Source of the DNA: an uncultured Sutterella sp.
GTDB taxonomy: Bacteria > Pseudomonadota > Gammaproteobacteria > Burkholderiales > Burkholderiaceae_F
Direction of reading: 5' to 3'
Assembly (NCBI GenBank): GCA_905206345.1
Contig: CAJLGW010000015.1
Location: 1-25,341, forward strand
DNA length: 25,341 nucleotides
Below the pieces are notes generated by a model that saw only the letters and a program-made list of their open reading frames with translations, was not told where the DNA came from and ran no database searches. Shown here piece by piece: positions 1 through 7,889 of the stretch; within the stretch, counting starts at the first letter, position 1; every line of letters begins with the position of its first letter. The translations under genes were made by a program, and so were the position numbers.

Positions 1-2
1 TG

Positions 3-1400
3 CGTCGCCTTTTTGCCGAAGGCGCCTTCCAACAAGCCTTCGTGCCAATGCTCTCAGACATCAAAGCCAATAAGTCGCACGAAGAAGTCCAAGATTTTGT
101 CAGTCGTGTTTTCTCGCTTTTAGCTTCCGCTTTAGTGATTGTCAGCATTTTGGGCGTGTTGGCTGCACCGATTTTGGTTTGGTTAATCGCTGGTGGCTTG
201 GCTGCCAATCCCGAAGCCTTTGACTTGGCAACGGAAATGACGCGTTGGATGTTTCCGTACATCTTTTTCATGAGTTTGGTGGCAATGAGTGCGGGGGTGC
301 TTAATACCTGGAAGCACTTTGCCATTCCTGCGTTTACGCCGGTTTTACTCAATATCGCCTTTATCACGAGCGTTTTGTTGGTGACGCCTTATTTAGAGCG
401 CCCGATTTTTGCTTTGGCTTTTGCTGTCTGTGTCGGTGGCGTCTTGCAACTAGGGATTCAAATTCCTTCTTTGATGAAGTTGGGCCTTTTGCCTCGTCCC
501 GTCAATCCCGTTGCTGCCTTTAAAGACTTTGCGGTGCGTCGTGTATTGAAATTGATGGTGCCAGCCCTTTTTGGTGTGGGTGTTGCTCAGTTATCCCTTT
601 TGATTAACACCAACATTGCCTCTCGTTTAACGACGGGGTCAGTGACGTGGTTGTCGTTTGCAGACCGTTTGATGGAATTCCCGACGGCGCTTTTGGGGGT
701 TGCGTTAGGTTCTGTGTTGTTACCCAGTTTGTCGGCCGCATTTGCTAAAAATGACTTAGCTCGATACAACAGCTTGCTCGATCACGGCTTGCGTTTAATC
801 TTTTTGTTAGCCGTTCCCGCTGCTGTGGGTATGGGGTTGATGTCAGATGCTTTAGTCGCTCTTCTTTATCAAGGGAAAAACTTCTTGGCAAGCGACGTTG
901 CTCAAACAAGTTTGGCCGTCTTGGGCTACTCCATCGGTTTGGTGGGTTTAATCGGTATTAAGATTTTGGCTCCGGCGTTTTACGCTCGAAAGGATATTCG
1001 CACGCCCGTGAAAGTGGCGGCAGTCAGTCTGGTGAGCGTTCAGTTGATTAACCTCATCACGGTTCCGCTTTTTAGTCATGCGGGTCTTGCACTGTCCGTG
1101 GGGTTGGGAAGTTGCATCAATTGTCTCATTTTATTGGTGACGCTCATTCGTCGCGGTCACTATAAACCGATCGCCGGTTGGATGAAGTGGGCGCTTTCTG
1201 TCATCGTTGCAACAGTAGCGATGGCAGCGCTTTTATGGTTCTTGCAAGGCGATGTTGATTGGGCGGCCATGCAGTCAGAGTGGGTTAAGCGTGCAGGACT
1301 AATCTTGGCCTATATCGTGGGGGCTGTGGTTGTTTACTTTGGTGTGTTGATTGCTTTTGGTTTTAGACCGAGGCACTTAAAGCCGCGATACGATATATAA
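3..1400 (+). CDS. murJ: MurJ, lipid II flippase (5' end outside the window)
   Basis: Inner-membrane MOP-superfamily flippase that moves lipid II to the periplasmic face for peptidoglycan synthesis. The reading frame is open from base 3 and begins with the MurJ hallmark RRLFAEGAFQQAFVPML, which lies in the first cytoplasmic loop/TM2 region of the family. About 40-50 N-terminal residues are therefore missing to the left, and the GTG at 42 is an internal codon rather than the start. The remaining 465 residues are a succession of hydrophobic segments with short polar loops, ending in the basic tail RPRHLKPRYDI. The family is usually 510-525 residues, which fits. The gene is followed by a strong hairpin-plus-T terminator. 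No frameshift is visible. Identity is confident; only the start is unknown. Confidence 0.95.
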   Translation, partial: RRLFAEGAFQQAFVPMLSDIKANKSHEEVQDFVSRVFSLLASALVIVSILGVLAAPILVWLIAGGLAANPEAFDLATEMTRWMFPYIFFMSLVAMSAGVLNTWKHFAIPAFTPVLLNIAFITSVLLVTPYLERPIFALAFAVCVGGVLQLGIQIPSLMKLGLLPRPVNPVAAFKDFAVRRVLKLMVPALFGVGVAQLSLLINTNIASRLTTGSVTWLSFADRLMEFPTALLGVALGSVLLPSLSAAFAKNDLARYNSLLDHGLRLIFLLAVPAAVGMGLMSDALVALLYQGKNFLASDVAQTSLAVLGYSIGLVGLIGIKILAPAFYARKDIRTPVKVAAVSLVSVQLINLITVPLFSHAGLALSVGLGSCINCLILLVTLIRRGHYKPIAGWMKWALSVIVATVAMAALLWFLQGDVDWAAMQSEWVKRAGLILAYIVGAVVVYFGVLIAFGFRPRHLKPRYDI

Positions 1401-1454
1401 GTCTTTTTTGCTTAGATGAAGCGTTTTGCTGGATTTTCTTGTTTTTTCTGATAT

Positions 1455-1484
1455 ACCCCGTTCTTCAGATCGGGGTGTTTTTTA
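1455..1484 (+). terminator. Rho-independent terminator of murJ
   Basis: A six-pair stem (ACCCCG at 1455-1460, CGGGGT at 1471-1476) is followed directly by a run of seven T. It lies 55 bases after the murJ stop and points in the same direction. Confidence 0.85.
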
Positions 1485-1540
1485 TCGGTTTTTTTATTGA
1501 TTTATTAACACATTTCATGTGGTAACAAAGCGTCAAACCG

Positions 1541-1569
1541 CCTGAAAAATAGCGCAATATCGGTACAAT
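1541..1569 (+). promoter_or_regulatory. Candidate promoter of the small-protein/kinase unit
   Basis: A TACAAT hexamer (1564-1569) resembles a sigma-70 -10 box. CCTGAA at 1541-1546, 17 bases upstream, is a weak -35. Transcription would begin near 1576, upstream of the inverted repeat at 1606-1630. Inferred from spacing only. Confidence 0.35.
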
Positions 1570-1605
1570 AACAGTCGTAGAAAGTTTTTTAGAAATACCC
1601 TTGAA

Positions 1606-1630
1606 TTTCTTCAATTTTGGATTGAAGAAA
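1606..1630 (+). repeat. Perfect 10-bp inverted repeat in the 5' leader
   Basis: TTTCTTCAAT (1606-1615) and ATTGAAGAAA (1621-1630) are perfectly complementary around a five-base loop. It is followed by G-rich sequence instead of a T run, so it is not a terminator. It lies 32 bases before the ATG at 1663 and could be an mRNA hairpin controlling or stabilising the transcript, or an operator. Confidence 0.6.
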
Positions 1631-1662
1631 ACGGGGGAGTTTGTCTTTTTTGAGAGGATAAA

Positions 1663-2040
1663 ATGGCAGATTTGGAACAAATGGATGCCAAGATGGATGT
1701 GTCTGCTTTAGTGCGTGAAGAAGTGGTGACGGATCGTAAGATCGGTTCCATTCGTGTTTTGACGCCGATCACCAAAGAGGGTGACCGTGATTTGACGCGT
1801 GAAGTGATTTATTTGGGTGAAACCCAAATCATGACGCAAATGGGTCCGTTGCCGATCAACTTTGAAATTAAGGCCGCTACATTGGGTGAAGCTGTTGAAG
1901 CTTACGGCGAAGCTGCCAAGCAAGGCGTTCAAGAAACGATCGCTAAGCTTGAAGAAATGCGCAAGCAAGCTGCCAGCAAGATCGTGACGCCGGGTGATGC
2001 CGGTTTTGCTGCTACGGCCAACAAGATTCAAATGCCCTAA
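1663..2040 (+). CDS. Small conserved cytoplasmic protein, function unknown
   Basis: 125 residues with no signal peptide or membrane segment. I recognise it only as a conserved betaproteobacterial hypothetical. Residues 25-80 look like a beta-rich core (IGSIRVLTPIT, EVIYLGETQIMTQMGPLP) and residues 75-115 like an amphipathic helix rich in Ala/Glu/Lys. The start ATG at 1663 is preceded by GAGAGG at suitable spacing. The stop (TAA) overlaps an ATG of the downstream frame and the next gene begins 14 bases later, so the two are very likely co-transcribed and translationally coupled. The leader carries a perfect inverted repeat. Its role may be linked to the kinase-like partner; that is inference from gene order. 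Confidence 0.75.
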   Translation: MADLEQMDAKMDVSALVREEVVTDRKIGSIRVLTPITKEGDRDLTREVIYLGETQIMTQMGPLPINFEIKAATLGEAVEAYGEAAKQGVQETIAKLEEMRKQAASKIVTPGDAGFAATANKIQMP

Positions 2041-2054
2041 TGAGGGTAACAAGC

Positions 2055-2732
2055 ATGTCTGAGAAGGTTTTTACCCGCACCGAGATGCAACAAGCTCCCA
2101 CGCGCTTATTGCGTGATGGACGAGCTGCCAATGCTTGCGTTTCTTGCGTGACGATTAACGGTCAAGAGTGGACGGTGAAGGATTTCTCAAGCCGCAACTT
2201 CTGGGTGAAAACTTTTTTGGCGCCTTTTTTGCTTGGACATGAATTAAAAATTTTGCGTCAATTGCAAGGCATTGATGGCGTAGCTCACGAGAGCTTTGCC
2301 ATTGACTCAACGGCCATTGCCATTCGCTTTTTACCGGGTCGCTCTCTTGGGCGCCTCAAACCCGAAGAGATTTCTTCTGAGCTTCTTGAAGAAATGGAAG
2401 CACTCTTGGAATCCATCCACACGCGAGGTGTTGTTCACTTGGATACGCGCGGGACGGGTAACTGGTTGGTTTCGCCCGAAGGCAAGCCCTTGTTGATTGA
2501 CTTCCAAGCCTCTCTTTTAACCGGTTGGATGCCCGCTTCTTGGCGTCATATCGTTGAATTGGTTGACATGAGTGGCGTTTACAAAAAGTGGCTTGAATGG
2601 CATCCGGAAACGATGACGGCAGCACGCCGAGCTCGTTTTGAAGAGGCGCAATACTGGCGTCAAAAGTGGAAGTTGCAAGGCTACTTCGGTATGAAGAAAA
2701 AGCCGGGCGATAACAAGTTTGGCGAGCACTAA
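2055..2732 (+). CDS. RIO/Kdo-kinase-like small protein kinase fold
   Basis: 225 residues with a compact kinase fold. Visible landmarks are a candidate ATP lysine in WTVKDF (K42), the helix glutamate in GHELKIL (E63), a catalytic loop HLDTRGTGN (D130, N136) and a metal-binding LIDFQ (D149). The usual DFG is thus DFQ and HRD is HLD, as in RIO1 and lipopolysaccharide-kinase-type families. Substrate is unknown: protein, small molecule or lipid A-type sugar are all possible. I chose ATG 2055 because GAGGG lies eight bases upstream; the in-frame ATG at 2040 overlaps the previous stop and has no comparable site. It follows the 125-residue protein gene and ends at a strong terminator, making a clean two-gene unit. 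Confidence 0.75.
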   Translation: MSEKVFTRTEMQQAPTRLLRDGRAANACVSCVTINGQEWTVKDFSSRNFWVKTFLAPFLLGHELKILRQLQGIDGVAHESFAIDSTAIAIRFLPGRSLGRLKPEEISSELLEEMEALLESIHTRGVVHLDTRGTGNWLVSPEGKPLLIDFQASLLTGWMPASWRHIVELVDMSGVYKKWLEWHPETMTAARRARFEEAQYWRQKWKLQGYFGMKKKPGDNKFGEH

Positions 2733-2740
2733 TTTTCCTT

Positions 2741-2769
2741 CGGCGTTTGTGTTAAACGCCGACTTTTTT
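2741..2769 (+). terminator. Rho-independent terminator after the kinase-like gene
   Basis: CGGCGTTT (2741-2748) pairs perfectly with AAACGCCG (2754-2761) around a GTGTT loop and is followed by a six-T run. It ends only 24 bases before the ettA start codon. Confidence 0.88.
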
Positions 2770-2793
2770 AATGACTAACCGCAGATACGAGAT

Positions 2794-4458
2794 ATGGCTC
2801 AATACGTATTTACGATGAATCGCGTGGGCAAGATTGTTCCGCCCAAGCGTCAAATTCTCAAAGATATTTCCTTGTCCTTTTTCCCGGGCGCCAAGATTGG
2901 TGTTTTGGGTTTAAACGGGGCCGGTAAATCCACGCTTCTTAAGATCATGGCAGGCGTGGATACCGACATTGAAGGTGAAGCCATTCCGATGCCGGGCATC
3001 AAGATTGGTTACCTTCCTCAAGAACCGCAATTAAACCCCGAACACACTGTTCGTGAAGCCGTTGAAGAAGGCATGGGCGAAATCATGGAGGCTCAAGCAC
3101 GCTTGGACGAGGTCTACGCAGCTTACGCCGATCCCGATGCTGACTTCGATGCCTTGGCTGCCGAGCAAGCTCGCTTAGAAGCCATCATCAATGCCGCTGG
3201 CACCAATGCCGAAACGCAAATGGAAATCGCCGCTGACGCCTTGCGCTTACCCGCCTGGGACGCAAAGATCGCTCATCTTTCCGGTGGTGAAAAGCGCCGT
3301 GTGGCTTTGTGTCGTTTGTTGCTCTCCGGCCCTGATATGCTTTTGTTGGACGAACCAACGAACCACTTGGACGCAGAAAGCGTGGAATGGTTGGAACAGT
3401 TCTTGCACCGCTTCCCCGGCACCGTGGTCGCTGTGACCCACGACCGTTATTTCTTGGATAACGCTGCCGAATGGATTCTTGAATTGGACCGTGGCGAAGG
3501 TATTCCTTGGAAGGGTAACTACTCTTCTTGGTTGGATCAAAAAGAAAAGCGTCTAGAAATTGAAAAGCGTCAAGAAGATGCCCGCATGAAGGCGATTAAG
3601 CACGAATTGGAATGGGTTCGTCAAAACGCCAAGGGCCGTCAAGCCAAGAGTAAGGCTCGTTTGGCTCGCTTTGAAGAAATGTCGAGTTACGAATACCAAG
3701 CCCGTAACGAAACCAATGAAATCTTCATTCCGGTGGGCGAGCGCTTAGGTAACAACGTGATTGAATTCAATAACGTGAGCAAGGGCTTTGGTGATCGTTT
3801 GTTGATTGATGACTTAAGTTTCAAGATTCCGCCCGGAGCCATTGTTGGCGTGATCGGTCCTAACGGTGCCGGTAAGTCCACGCTCTTTAAGATGATTTTG
3901 GGTAAAGAACAACCCGATAGCGGTGCCATCAATATTGGGCCGACGGTCAAGATCAGTGCCGTTGACCAAATGCGTGATTCGTTACCGAACGACAAGACCG
4001 CATGGGAAGCGATCTCCGACGGTCAAGACATTCTCCAAGTCGGTAAGTTCTCGATGCCTTCTCGTGCTTACCTCGGTCGCTTTAACTTTAAGGGCGGTGA
4101 TCAACAAAAATTGGTGGGCACGCTCTCCGGTGGTGAACGTGGTCGTTTGCACTTGGCTAAGACCTTGTTGTCGGGTGGCAACGTTTTGTTGTTGGACGAA
4201 CCGTCTAACGACCTTGACGTTGAAACGTTGCGCGCTTTGGAAGACGCCTTGCTTGAATTCGCAGGCTGCGCCATGGTGACGTCTCACGACCGTTGGTTCT
4301 TAGACCGTATTGCAACGCACATCTTGGCCTTTGAAGGCGATTCCAAGGTGGTGTTCTTTGACGGTAACTACACCGAATACGAAGCCGATAAGCGCAAGCG
4401 CTTGGGCGAAGAAGCTGCTCAACCGCATCGTCTTCGTTTCAAACCCTTAACGCGTTAA
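2794..4458 (+). CDS. ettA: EttA, energy-dependent translational throttle ABC-F ATPase
   Basis: Cytoplasmic ABC-F protein that binds the ribosomal E site and gates the first peptide bond according to ATP/ADP ratio. 554 residues, the normal length. Domain 1 has Walker A GLNGAGKST (39-47), signature LSGGE (162-166) and Walker B LLLDEPTNHLD with E187. The basic linker (P-site tRNA interaction motif, about 240-310) is rich in Lys/Arg/Glu. Domain 2 has GPNGAGKST (355-363), LSGGE (444-448) and LLLDEPSNDLD with E469. The N-terminal MAQYVFTMNRVGK is typical of EttA rather than Uup or YheS. The start has only a weak Shine-Dalgarno (GAGAT) and lies just after the preceding terminator. All catalytic motifs are intact. 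Confidence 0.97.
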   Translation: MAQYVFTMNRVGKIVPPKRQILKDISLSFFPGAKIGVLGLNGAGKSTLLKIMAGVDTDIEGEAIPMPGIKIGYLPQEPQLNPEHTVREAVEEGMGEIMEAQARLDEVYAAYADPDADFDALAAEQARLEAIINAAGTNAETQMEIAADALRLPAWDAKIAHLSGGEKRRVALCRLLLSGPDMLLLDEPTNHLDAESVEWLEQFLHRFPGTVVAVTHDRYFLDNAAEWILELDRGEGIPWKGNYSSWLDQKEKRLEIEKRQEDARMKAIKHELEWVRQNAKGRQAKSKARLARFEEMSSYEYQARNETNEIFIPVGERLGNNVIEFNNVSKGFGDRLLIDDLSFKIPPGAIVGVIGPNGAGKSTLFKMILGKEQPDSGAINIGPTVKISAVDQMRDSLPNDKTAWEAISDGQDILQVGKFSMPSRAYLGRFNFKGGDQQKLVGTLSGGERGRLHLAKTLLSGGNVLLLDEPSNDLDVETLRALEDALLEFAGCAMVTSHDRWFLDRIATHILAFEGDSKVVFFDGNYTEYEADKRKRLGEEAAQPHRLRFKPLTR

Positions 4459-4470
4459 TCGCTAGGTCTA

Positions 4471-4505
4471 AAGGCGTCAGACCGGAAACGGAATGGCGCC
4501 TTTTT
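4471..4505 (+). terminator. Terminator hairpin between ettA and mnmC
   Basis: AAGGCG (4471-4476) pairs with CGCCTT (4497-4502), with an inner CCG-GAAA-CGG mini-hairpin (4482-4491), and ends in TTTTT (4501-4505). The T tract ends about ten bases before the mnmC ATG, so little room remains for a separate mnmC promoter. Confidence 0.75.
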
Positions 4506-4515
4506 GCTAGTTGCC

Positions 4516-6444
4516 ATGGAAAAGATCGCTCCTGCCTTAGTCACACTTGAAGACGGTAAGCCCTATGCGCCGGCTTTTGGTGATATCTACGCTACGCGAA
4601 GCGGGGCGTACGGGCAGGCGTGTGCCGTTTTCTTGGCGCAAGGCGAAATTGTTCGCCGTTGGGCCAACAAGCCTGTTTTCACGATTTTGGAAAATGGGTT
4701 TGGTTTAGGAACGAATTTCTTGGCAACGCTAAGAGCCTGGCGTGAAGATCCCCACCGCAGTCAACGACTGCATTTTATCTCCATTGAACGTTACCCCGTC
4801 TCCAGTGATGAACTCGTGCGCTTTGCTGCGCCCGAGGTGGCAGAACTTGCAAAGGAATTAGCCAATAAGTGGCCCGTTCGCATCCCAGGCTTTCATACGA
4901 TCGATTTTGACGATGGGCGAGTGAAACTCACGTTGGTTTTCCACGATAGCGATGAGATCGCTCCGAAACTTTCACTTCACTACGATGCTTTGTATTTGGA
5001 CGGTTTTGCGCCGAACAAAAACGAAGCTATGTGGGACGATCGCTTGCTAATGACCTTGGCTCGAAAGGCCCGCCAGGGTGCCTGTGTGACAACGTGGTGC
5101 ACGGCTGGGCACGTTCGGCGAGCCCTTGAGCGAGCCGGTTTTGAGTTACACCGATTGAAAGGCTTTGGTAAAAAGGCCGAGCGACTTTTCGGTGAAATGA
5201 AAGCCCCTCGTACGCGTTGTGTTGACGCTCGTTCGATCCGAGATGTGATTGTGATCGGTGGGGGATTGTCTGGCGCCAATGCGGCTTATGCATTAACGCA
5301 ACGTGGGCTTAAAGTCCGTGTCGTGGATGCGGCTTCAGTGCCTGGAGCAGCAGCAAGCGCACTTGCCTGGGGGATTCTCCATCCTCACTACTCTCGTGAC
5401 GACAACTTGCTTTCCCGATTGTCCCGCCAAGGTTTTTTAACCACGAGAAACCGATTAAAGCACTTAGAAGCGTTGACAGGCGAAGAGCTCTTTAGCGATA
5501 CCGGTTGCCTTCAAATGGCCCATAGTGATGCTATTGAGCGCGAGTGGCACGAAGCTAAAGAGAAGGCTCTGCCGTTTGCAATGCCTAAAGACTATGCTCA
5601 ACTAATCGACCAAGAGAGCGCTTCTGAAAAAGCGGGCTTAGCACTTCAGCGTGGCGGTTGGTGGTTTCCGATGGCAGGGATGGTGAGAGTTGGGGCTTAT
5701 TGTCGTGCATTGATGTCGGCTTCAGGCGTGCCTTATCGAGGCAATACTGAAGTGCGTCGTTTGGAACCCACAGAGATCGGTTGGCGCTTGATTGGTGAAT
5801 TTGGTGAAGTCATTGATGAGGCAAGCGATGTCGTCATTGCTTGCGCAGGAGACTCTGCTCGACTATTAGAGCCATATCAACACATGGCCATTGATGCGCT
5901 CAAAGGGCGCATTACGCTTTTGCGTGATACGGATCTTGAAGGGCTGCAAATTCCGGTTTCAGGCGAAGGCTACATTGTTCGCATGAAAGATGGTTATAGC
6001 GGTATTGGCGCGACTTATGAATTGCCGCAAAAGGGCCCTTGGACAGAAAATATGGCCCATGAGGCTAACCTTTCTAAGCTTGAAACGATTCTCAAAAATC
6101 CGACGCCTTGTGTAGTAACGGGAGCTTATTGTGGCGCGCGTGCCGTGGGTGCGGGGCGAGTACCGATTGTGGGCGGTGTTTGCAATGAAGCTCAATGGTT
6201 AGCCGTTGCCAGAGACAATGTCTCACGCGTGGATTATGAAAAAGGCCCTCTGATTCCGGGGCTTTGGGTGATGACCGCCATGGGTTCGCGCGGCGTGTCG
6301 ATGTCGGCACTTTGCTCAGAGGTGTTGGCTTCTGAAATGACCGATGAAGCTATGATTTTAGATGCTCCAACGATCAAGGGGATCGGTGCCCGACGATTGA
6401 TGCGCCAACGTATCAAAGAAGAGATTCTTGTGAGAAATTCTTAA
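4516..6444 (+). CDS. mnmC: MnmC, bifunctional tRNA mnm5s2U synthesis enzyme
   Basis: Completes 5-methylaminomethyl(-2-thio)uridine at the wobble base of tRNAs. The C-terminal FAD oxidoreductase removes the carboxymethyl group of cmnm5U and the N-terminal SAM methyltransferase methylates the resulting amine. From ATG 4516 it has 642 residues, close to the family norm. The methyltransferase shows ENGFGLGTNFL (59-69) as SAM loop and LDGFAPNKNEAMW (161-173). The oxidoreductase begins with the dinucleotide fold VIVIGGGLSGANAA (about 244-257). A TTG at 4504 in frame would add four residues but lies inside the terminator T tract; neither start has a good Shine-Dalgarno. The two fused domains are intact. 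It ends at a symmetric hairpin facing the converging YecA-family gene. Confidence 0.95.
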   Translation: MEKIAPALVTLEDGKPYAPAFGDIYATRSGAYGQACAVFLAQGEIVRRWANKPVFTILENGFGLGTNFLATLRAWREDPHRSQRLHFISIERYPVSSDELVRFAAPEVAELAKELANKWPVRIPGFHTIDFDDGRVKLTLVFHDSDEIAPKLSLHYDALYLDGFAPNKNEAMWDDRLLMTLARKARQGACVTTWCTAGHVRRALERAGFELHRLKGFGKKAERLFGEMKAPRTRCVDARSIRDVIVIGGGLSGANAAYALTQRGLKVRVVDAASVPGAAASALAWGILHPHYSRDDNLLSRLSRQGFLTTRNRLKHLEALTGEELFSDTGCLQMAHSDAIEREWHEAKEKALPFAMPKDYAQLIDQESASEKAGLALQRGGWWFPMAGMVRVGAYCRALMSASGVPYRGNTEVRRLEPTEIGWRLIGEFGEVIDEASDVVIACAGDSARLLEPYQHMAIDALKGRITLLRDTDLEGLQIPVSGEGYIVRMKDGYSGIGATYELPQKGPWTENMAHEANLSKLETILKNPTPCVVTGAYCGARAVGAGRVPIVGGVCNEAQWLAVARDNVSRVDYEKGPLIPGLWVMTAMGSRGVSMSALCSEVLASEMTDEAMILDAPTIKGIGARRLMRQRIKEEILVRNS

Positions 6445-6450
6445 ATAGCA

Positions 6451-6476
6451 AAACAGGATCGCGAAGGATCCTGTTT
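6451..6476. terminator. Bidirectional terminator between mnmC and the YecA-family gene
   Basis: AAACAGGATC (6451-6460) and GATCCTGTTT (6467-6476) form a perfect ten-pair stem with a six-base loop. It lies in the short gap between converging genes. Short T-rich stretches flank it on both strands, so it may end both transcripts. Confidence 0.75.
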
Positions 6477-6500
6477 CTCAATGGTACTTGCGTCAGAAAA

Positions 6501-7208
6501 TTAATTCTTGCCGCAGCATTGTTTGTACTTCTTGCCAGAACCGCACGGGCACGGATCGTTACGACCGACCTTGGGTTCTTCTCGGCTAATCGGCTTATTC
6601 GGGCGATTAAGACGAGCGATTTCCAAAACGCCTTCCATCATGTTGACCATGGCTTCTTCCAAGTTCTTGAGTGGTGTCATCTTTTCGATTTCGGCACGAA
6701 GGGCTTGGTTTTGTTCATAATCTTCGTCTTCGGGATCGAGTTCCAAATGACGATGAATCTTGCAAAGGTTGGCTTCGATTGCATCGGTGACTTCCACTCG
6801 ATCGGAGAATTGGCTCAATGCGGCGTAAAAACCCGTGGCCCAGGGAGCTAAAGCCACGATCCCTTCTTTGGTCAGGATCGGTTGTTCATCATCGTCTTCT
6901 AACGGGAAGATGATGGGGTTATAGAAGTGACGCTGAGCTTGGTAAGCAACGATTTCTTGGTAGCGTTGCATGATGAGTTGATGCACGGTTTCTGGCTCAT
7001 CAACTTGGCTGTCTCGACCATCAATATCAAAGATGTACGGGTACCAACCCGATTCGTTTTCCAAAGCGGGGTTTAAGAGCGCGATGGCAGAGAGGTAGCC
7101 GTCAAGCATACTGACATCAAACGTATCAAAGTCTTCGGGCGTCGTGGCAAGCAATTCATCCAAACGATTGATATCTTCATCGTTTAAGGGGCGAAATTTT
7201 TGAACCAT
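6501..7208 (-). CDS. YecA/UPF0149-family protein with SEC-C zinc motif
   Basis: 235 residues. The N-terminal two thirds match the YecA/UPF0149 helical domain (acidic, with DVSMLDGYLSAIA near the start and APWATGFYAAL in the middle). The last 18 residues are a SEC-C motif, RNDPCPCGSGKKYKQCCG, a zinc knuckle first known from the SecA tail and used for ribosome or protein contact. Its exact function is not established. ATG 7208 is preferred because AAAAGG lies nine bases upstream; the in-frame TTG at 7217 overlaps that site. It follows zapA in the same direction, but a terminator-like hairpin abuts its Shine-Dalgarno. Confidence 0.88.
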   Translation of the reverse strand: MVQKFRPLNDEDINRLDELLATTPEDFDTFDVSMLDGYLSAIALLNPALENESGWYPYIFDIDGRDSQVDEPETVHQLIMQRYQEIVAYQAQRHFYNPIIFPLEDDDEQPILTKEGIVALAPWATGFYAALSQFSDRVEVTDAIEANLCKIHRHLELDPEDEDYEQNQALRAEIEKMTPLKNLEEAMVNMMEGVLEIARLNRPNKPISREEPKVGRNDPCPCGSGKKYKQCCGKN

Positions 7209-7222
7209 GGTGTTCAACCTTT

Positions 7223-7250
7223 TAAAGAAAACGCCACAAAAACGTGGCGT
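7223..7250 (-). terminator. Terminator hairpin after zapA
   Basis: Read on the minus strand, ACGCCAC (7250-7244) pairs with GTGGCGT (7237-7231) around a six-base loop and is followed by TTTTCTTT. The T tract ends directly at the Shine-Dalgarno of the YecA-family gene. Confidence 0.75.
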
Positions 7251-7273
7251 AATAAAAACAAAGGCCTTCTCAA

Positions 7274-7603
7274 TTACTGAGCTGGTTTGTCCTCACTGCT
7301 CAGCGTGGTGTCACACAAAGCAATTAAATTGTCAATGTCCGAAGCCGTTTGATTCATCTTGGCAACTGCGCGATTGACTTCCTCAACCTCTTGGCGTTGG
7401 AGCAAGTTTTCATACGCAATACGAAGAGCGGCTAAAACAGCAACGGAGTCGGGAGAGAAAACACGACCGGGTTGGTGAATCTCTTGCATCTTTTTTTCGA
7501 CCATGACAGCACAAGCCTTTAGGTTGGCTTCCTCTTCCGGGGCTACCGAGAGGCGGTAGTCACGTCCCATGATCGTCAAAGTTAAAGTGTTACGCGTGCT
7601 CAT
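7274..7603 (-). CDS. zapA: ZapA, FtsZ-ring stabilising protein
   Basis: Small cytosolic dimer/tetramer that cross-links FtsZ filaments at mid-cell. 109 residues, the normal size. The N-terminal head carries TLTIMGRDYRLSVAPEEEANL, typical of ZapA, followed by a long C-terminal helix predicted to be coiled coil (about 30-100). I chose ATG 7603 because AAGGG sits nine bases upstream; the TTG at 7609 overlaps the spacer. It begins 15 bases after the ZapB-like gene. In many beta- and gammaproteobacteria 6S RNA follows zapA; here only 24 bases precede the hairpin, so there is none at this spot. Confidence 0.92.
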   Translation of the reverse strand: MSTRNTLTLTIMGRDYRLSVAPEEEANLKACAVMVEKKMQEIHQPGRVFSPDSVAVLAALRIAYENLLQRQEVEEVNRAVAKMNQTASDIDNLIALCDTTLSSEDKPAQ

Positions 7604-7618
7604 CGTCAAAGGCCCTTA

Positions 7619-7855
7619 TTAGAACGTGGCCGACGGAGTTTCTTCGCTGGTGACGGTTTGTTGGGTCTTTTCAATAGAACGGATCAAAGCATCCAAGCGT
7701 TCGATTGCTTCTTGCGTTTCCGTCTTCGTCAAACCGGCTTCGTTTTCTTTTTGAATCAAAAGATTTTGCAATTCTTCATTTTGAGCACGAAGATCATTGA
7801 CTTCTTGAATTAAGGCGCGAATGCGATCGGCTAAGAGTTCAAGCTTTTGTTGCAT
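7619..7855 (-). CDS. ZapB-like coiled-coil division protein (TIGR02449-type)
   Basis: 78 residues, almost wholly coiled coil: heptads run from MQQKLELLADRIRALIQEV to about residue 65, then a short Ser/Thr-rich tail. Placement directly upstream of zapA is the conserved context of the small ZapB-like/TIGR02449 family in betaproteobacteria, thought to act with ZapA at the Z ring. AAGGA lies 10 bases before ATG 7855. The coiled coil alone would not identify it; gene order carries the call. Confidence 0.8.
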   Translation of the reverse strand: MQQKLELLADRIRALIQEVNDLRAQNEELQNLLIQKENEAGLTKTETQEAIERLDALIRSIEKTQQTVTSEETPSATF

Positions 7856-7889
7856 CTTTATTCAATCCTTAGAGTAGGGTGTGTGATGT

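Noticed and set aside
42..44. GTG at 42 as the start of murJ
   Set aside because: The frame is open upstream to base 3 and encodes the conserved RRLFAEGAFQQAF segment, so 42 is internal.
7209..7273. 6S RNA downstream of zapA
   Set aside because: The gap is only about 65 bases and is filled by a terminator hairpin and a ribosome binding site; 6S RNA needs about 180 bases.
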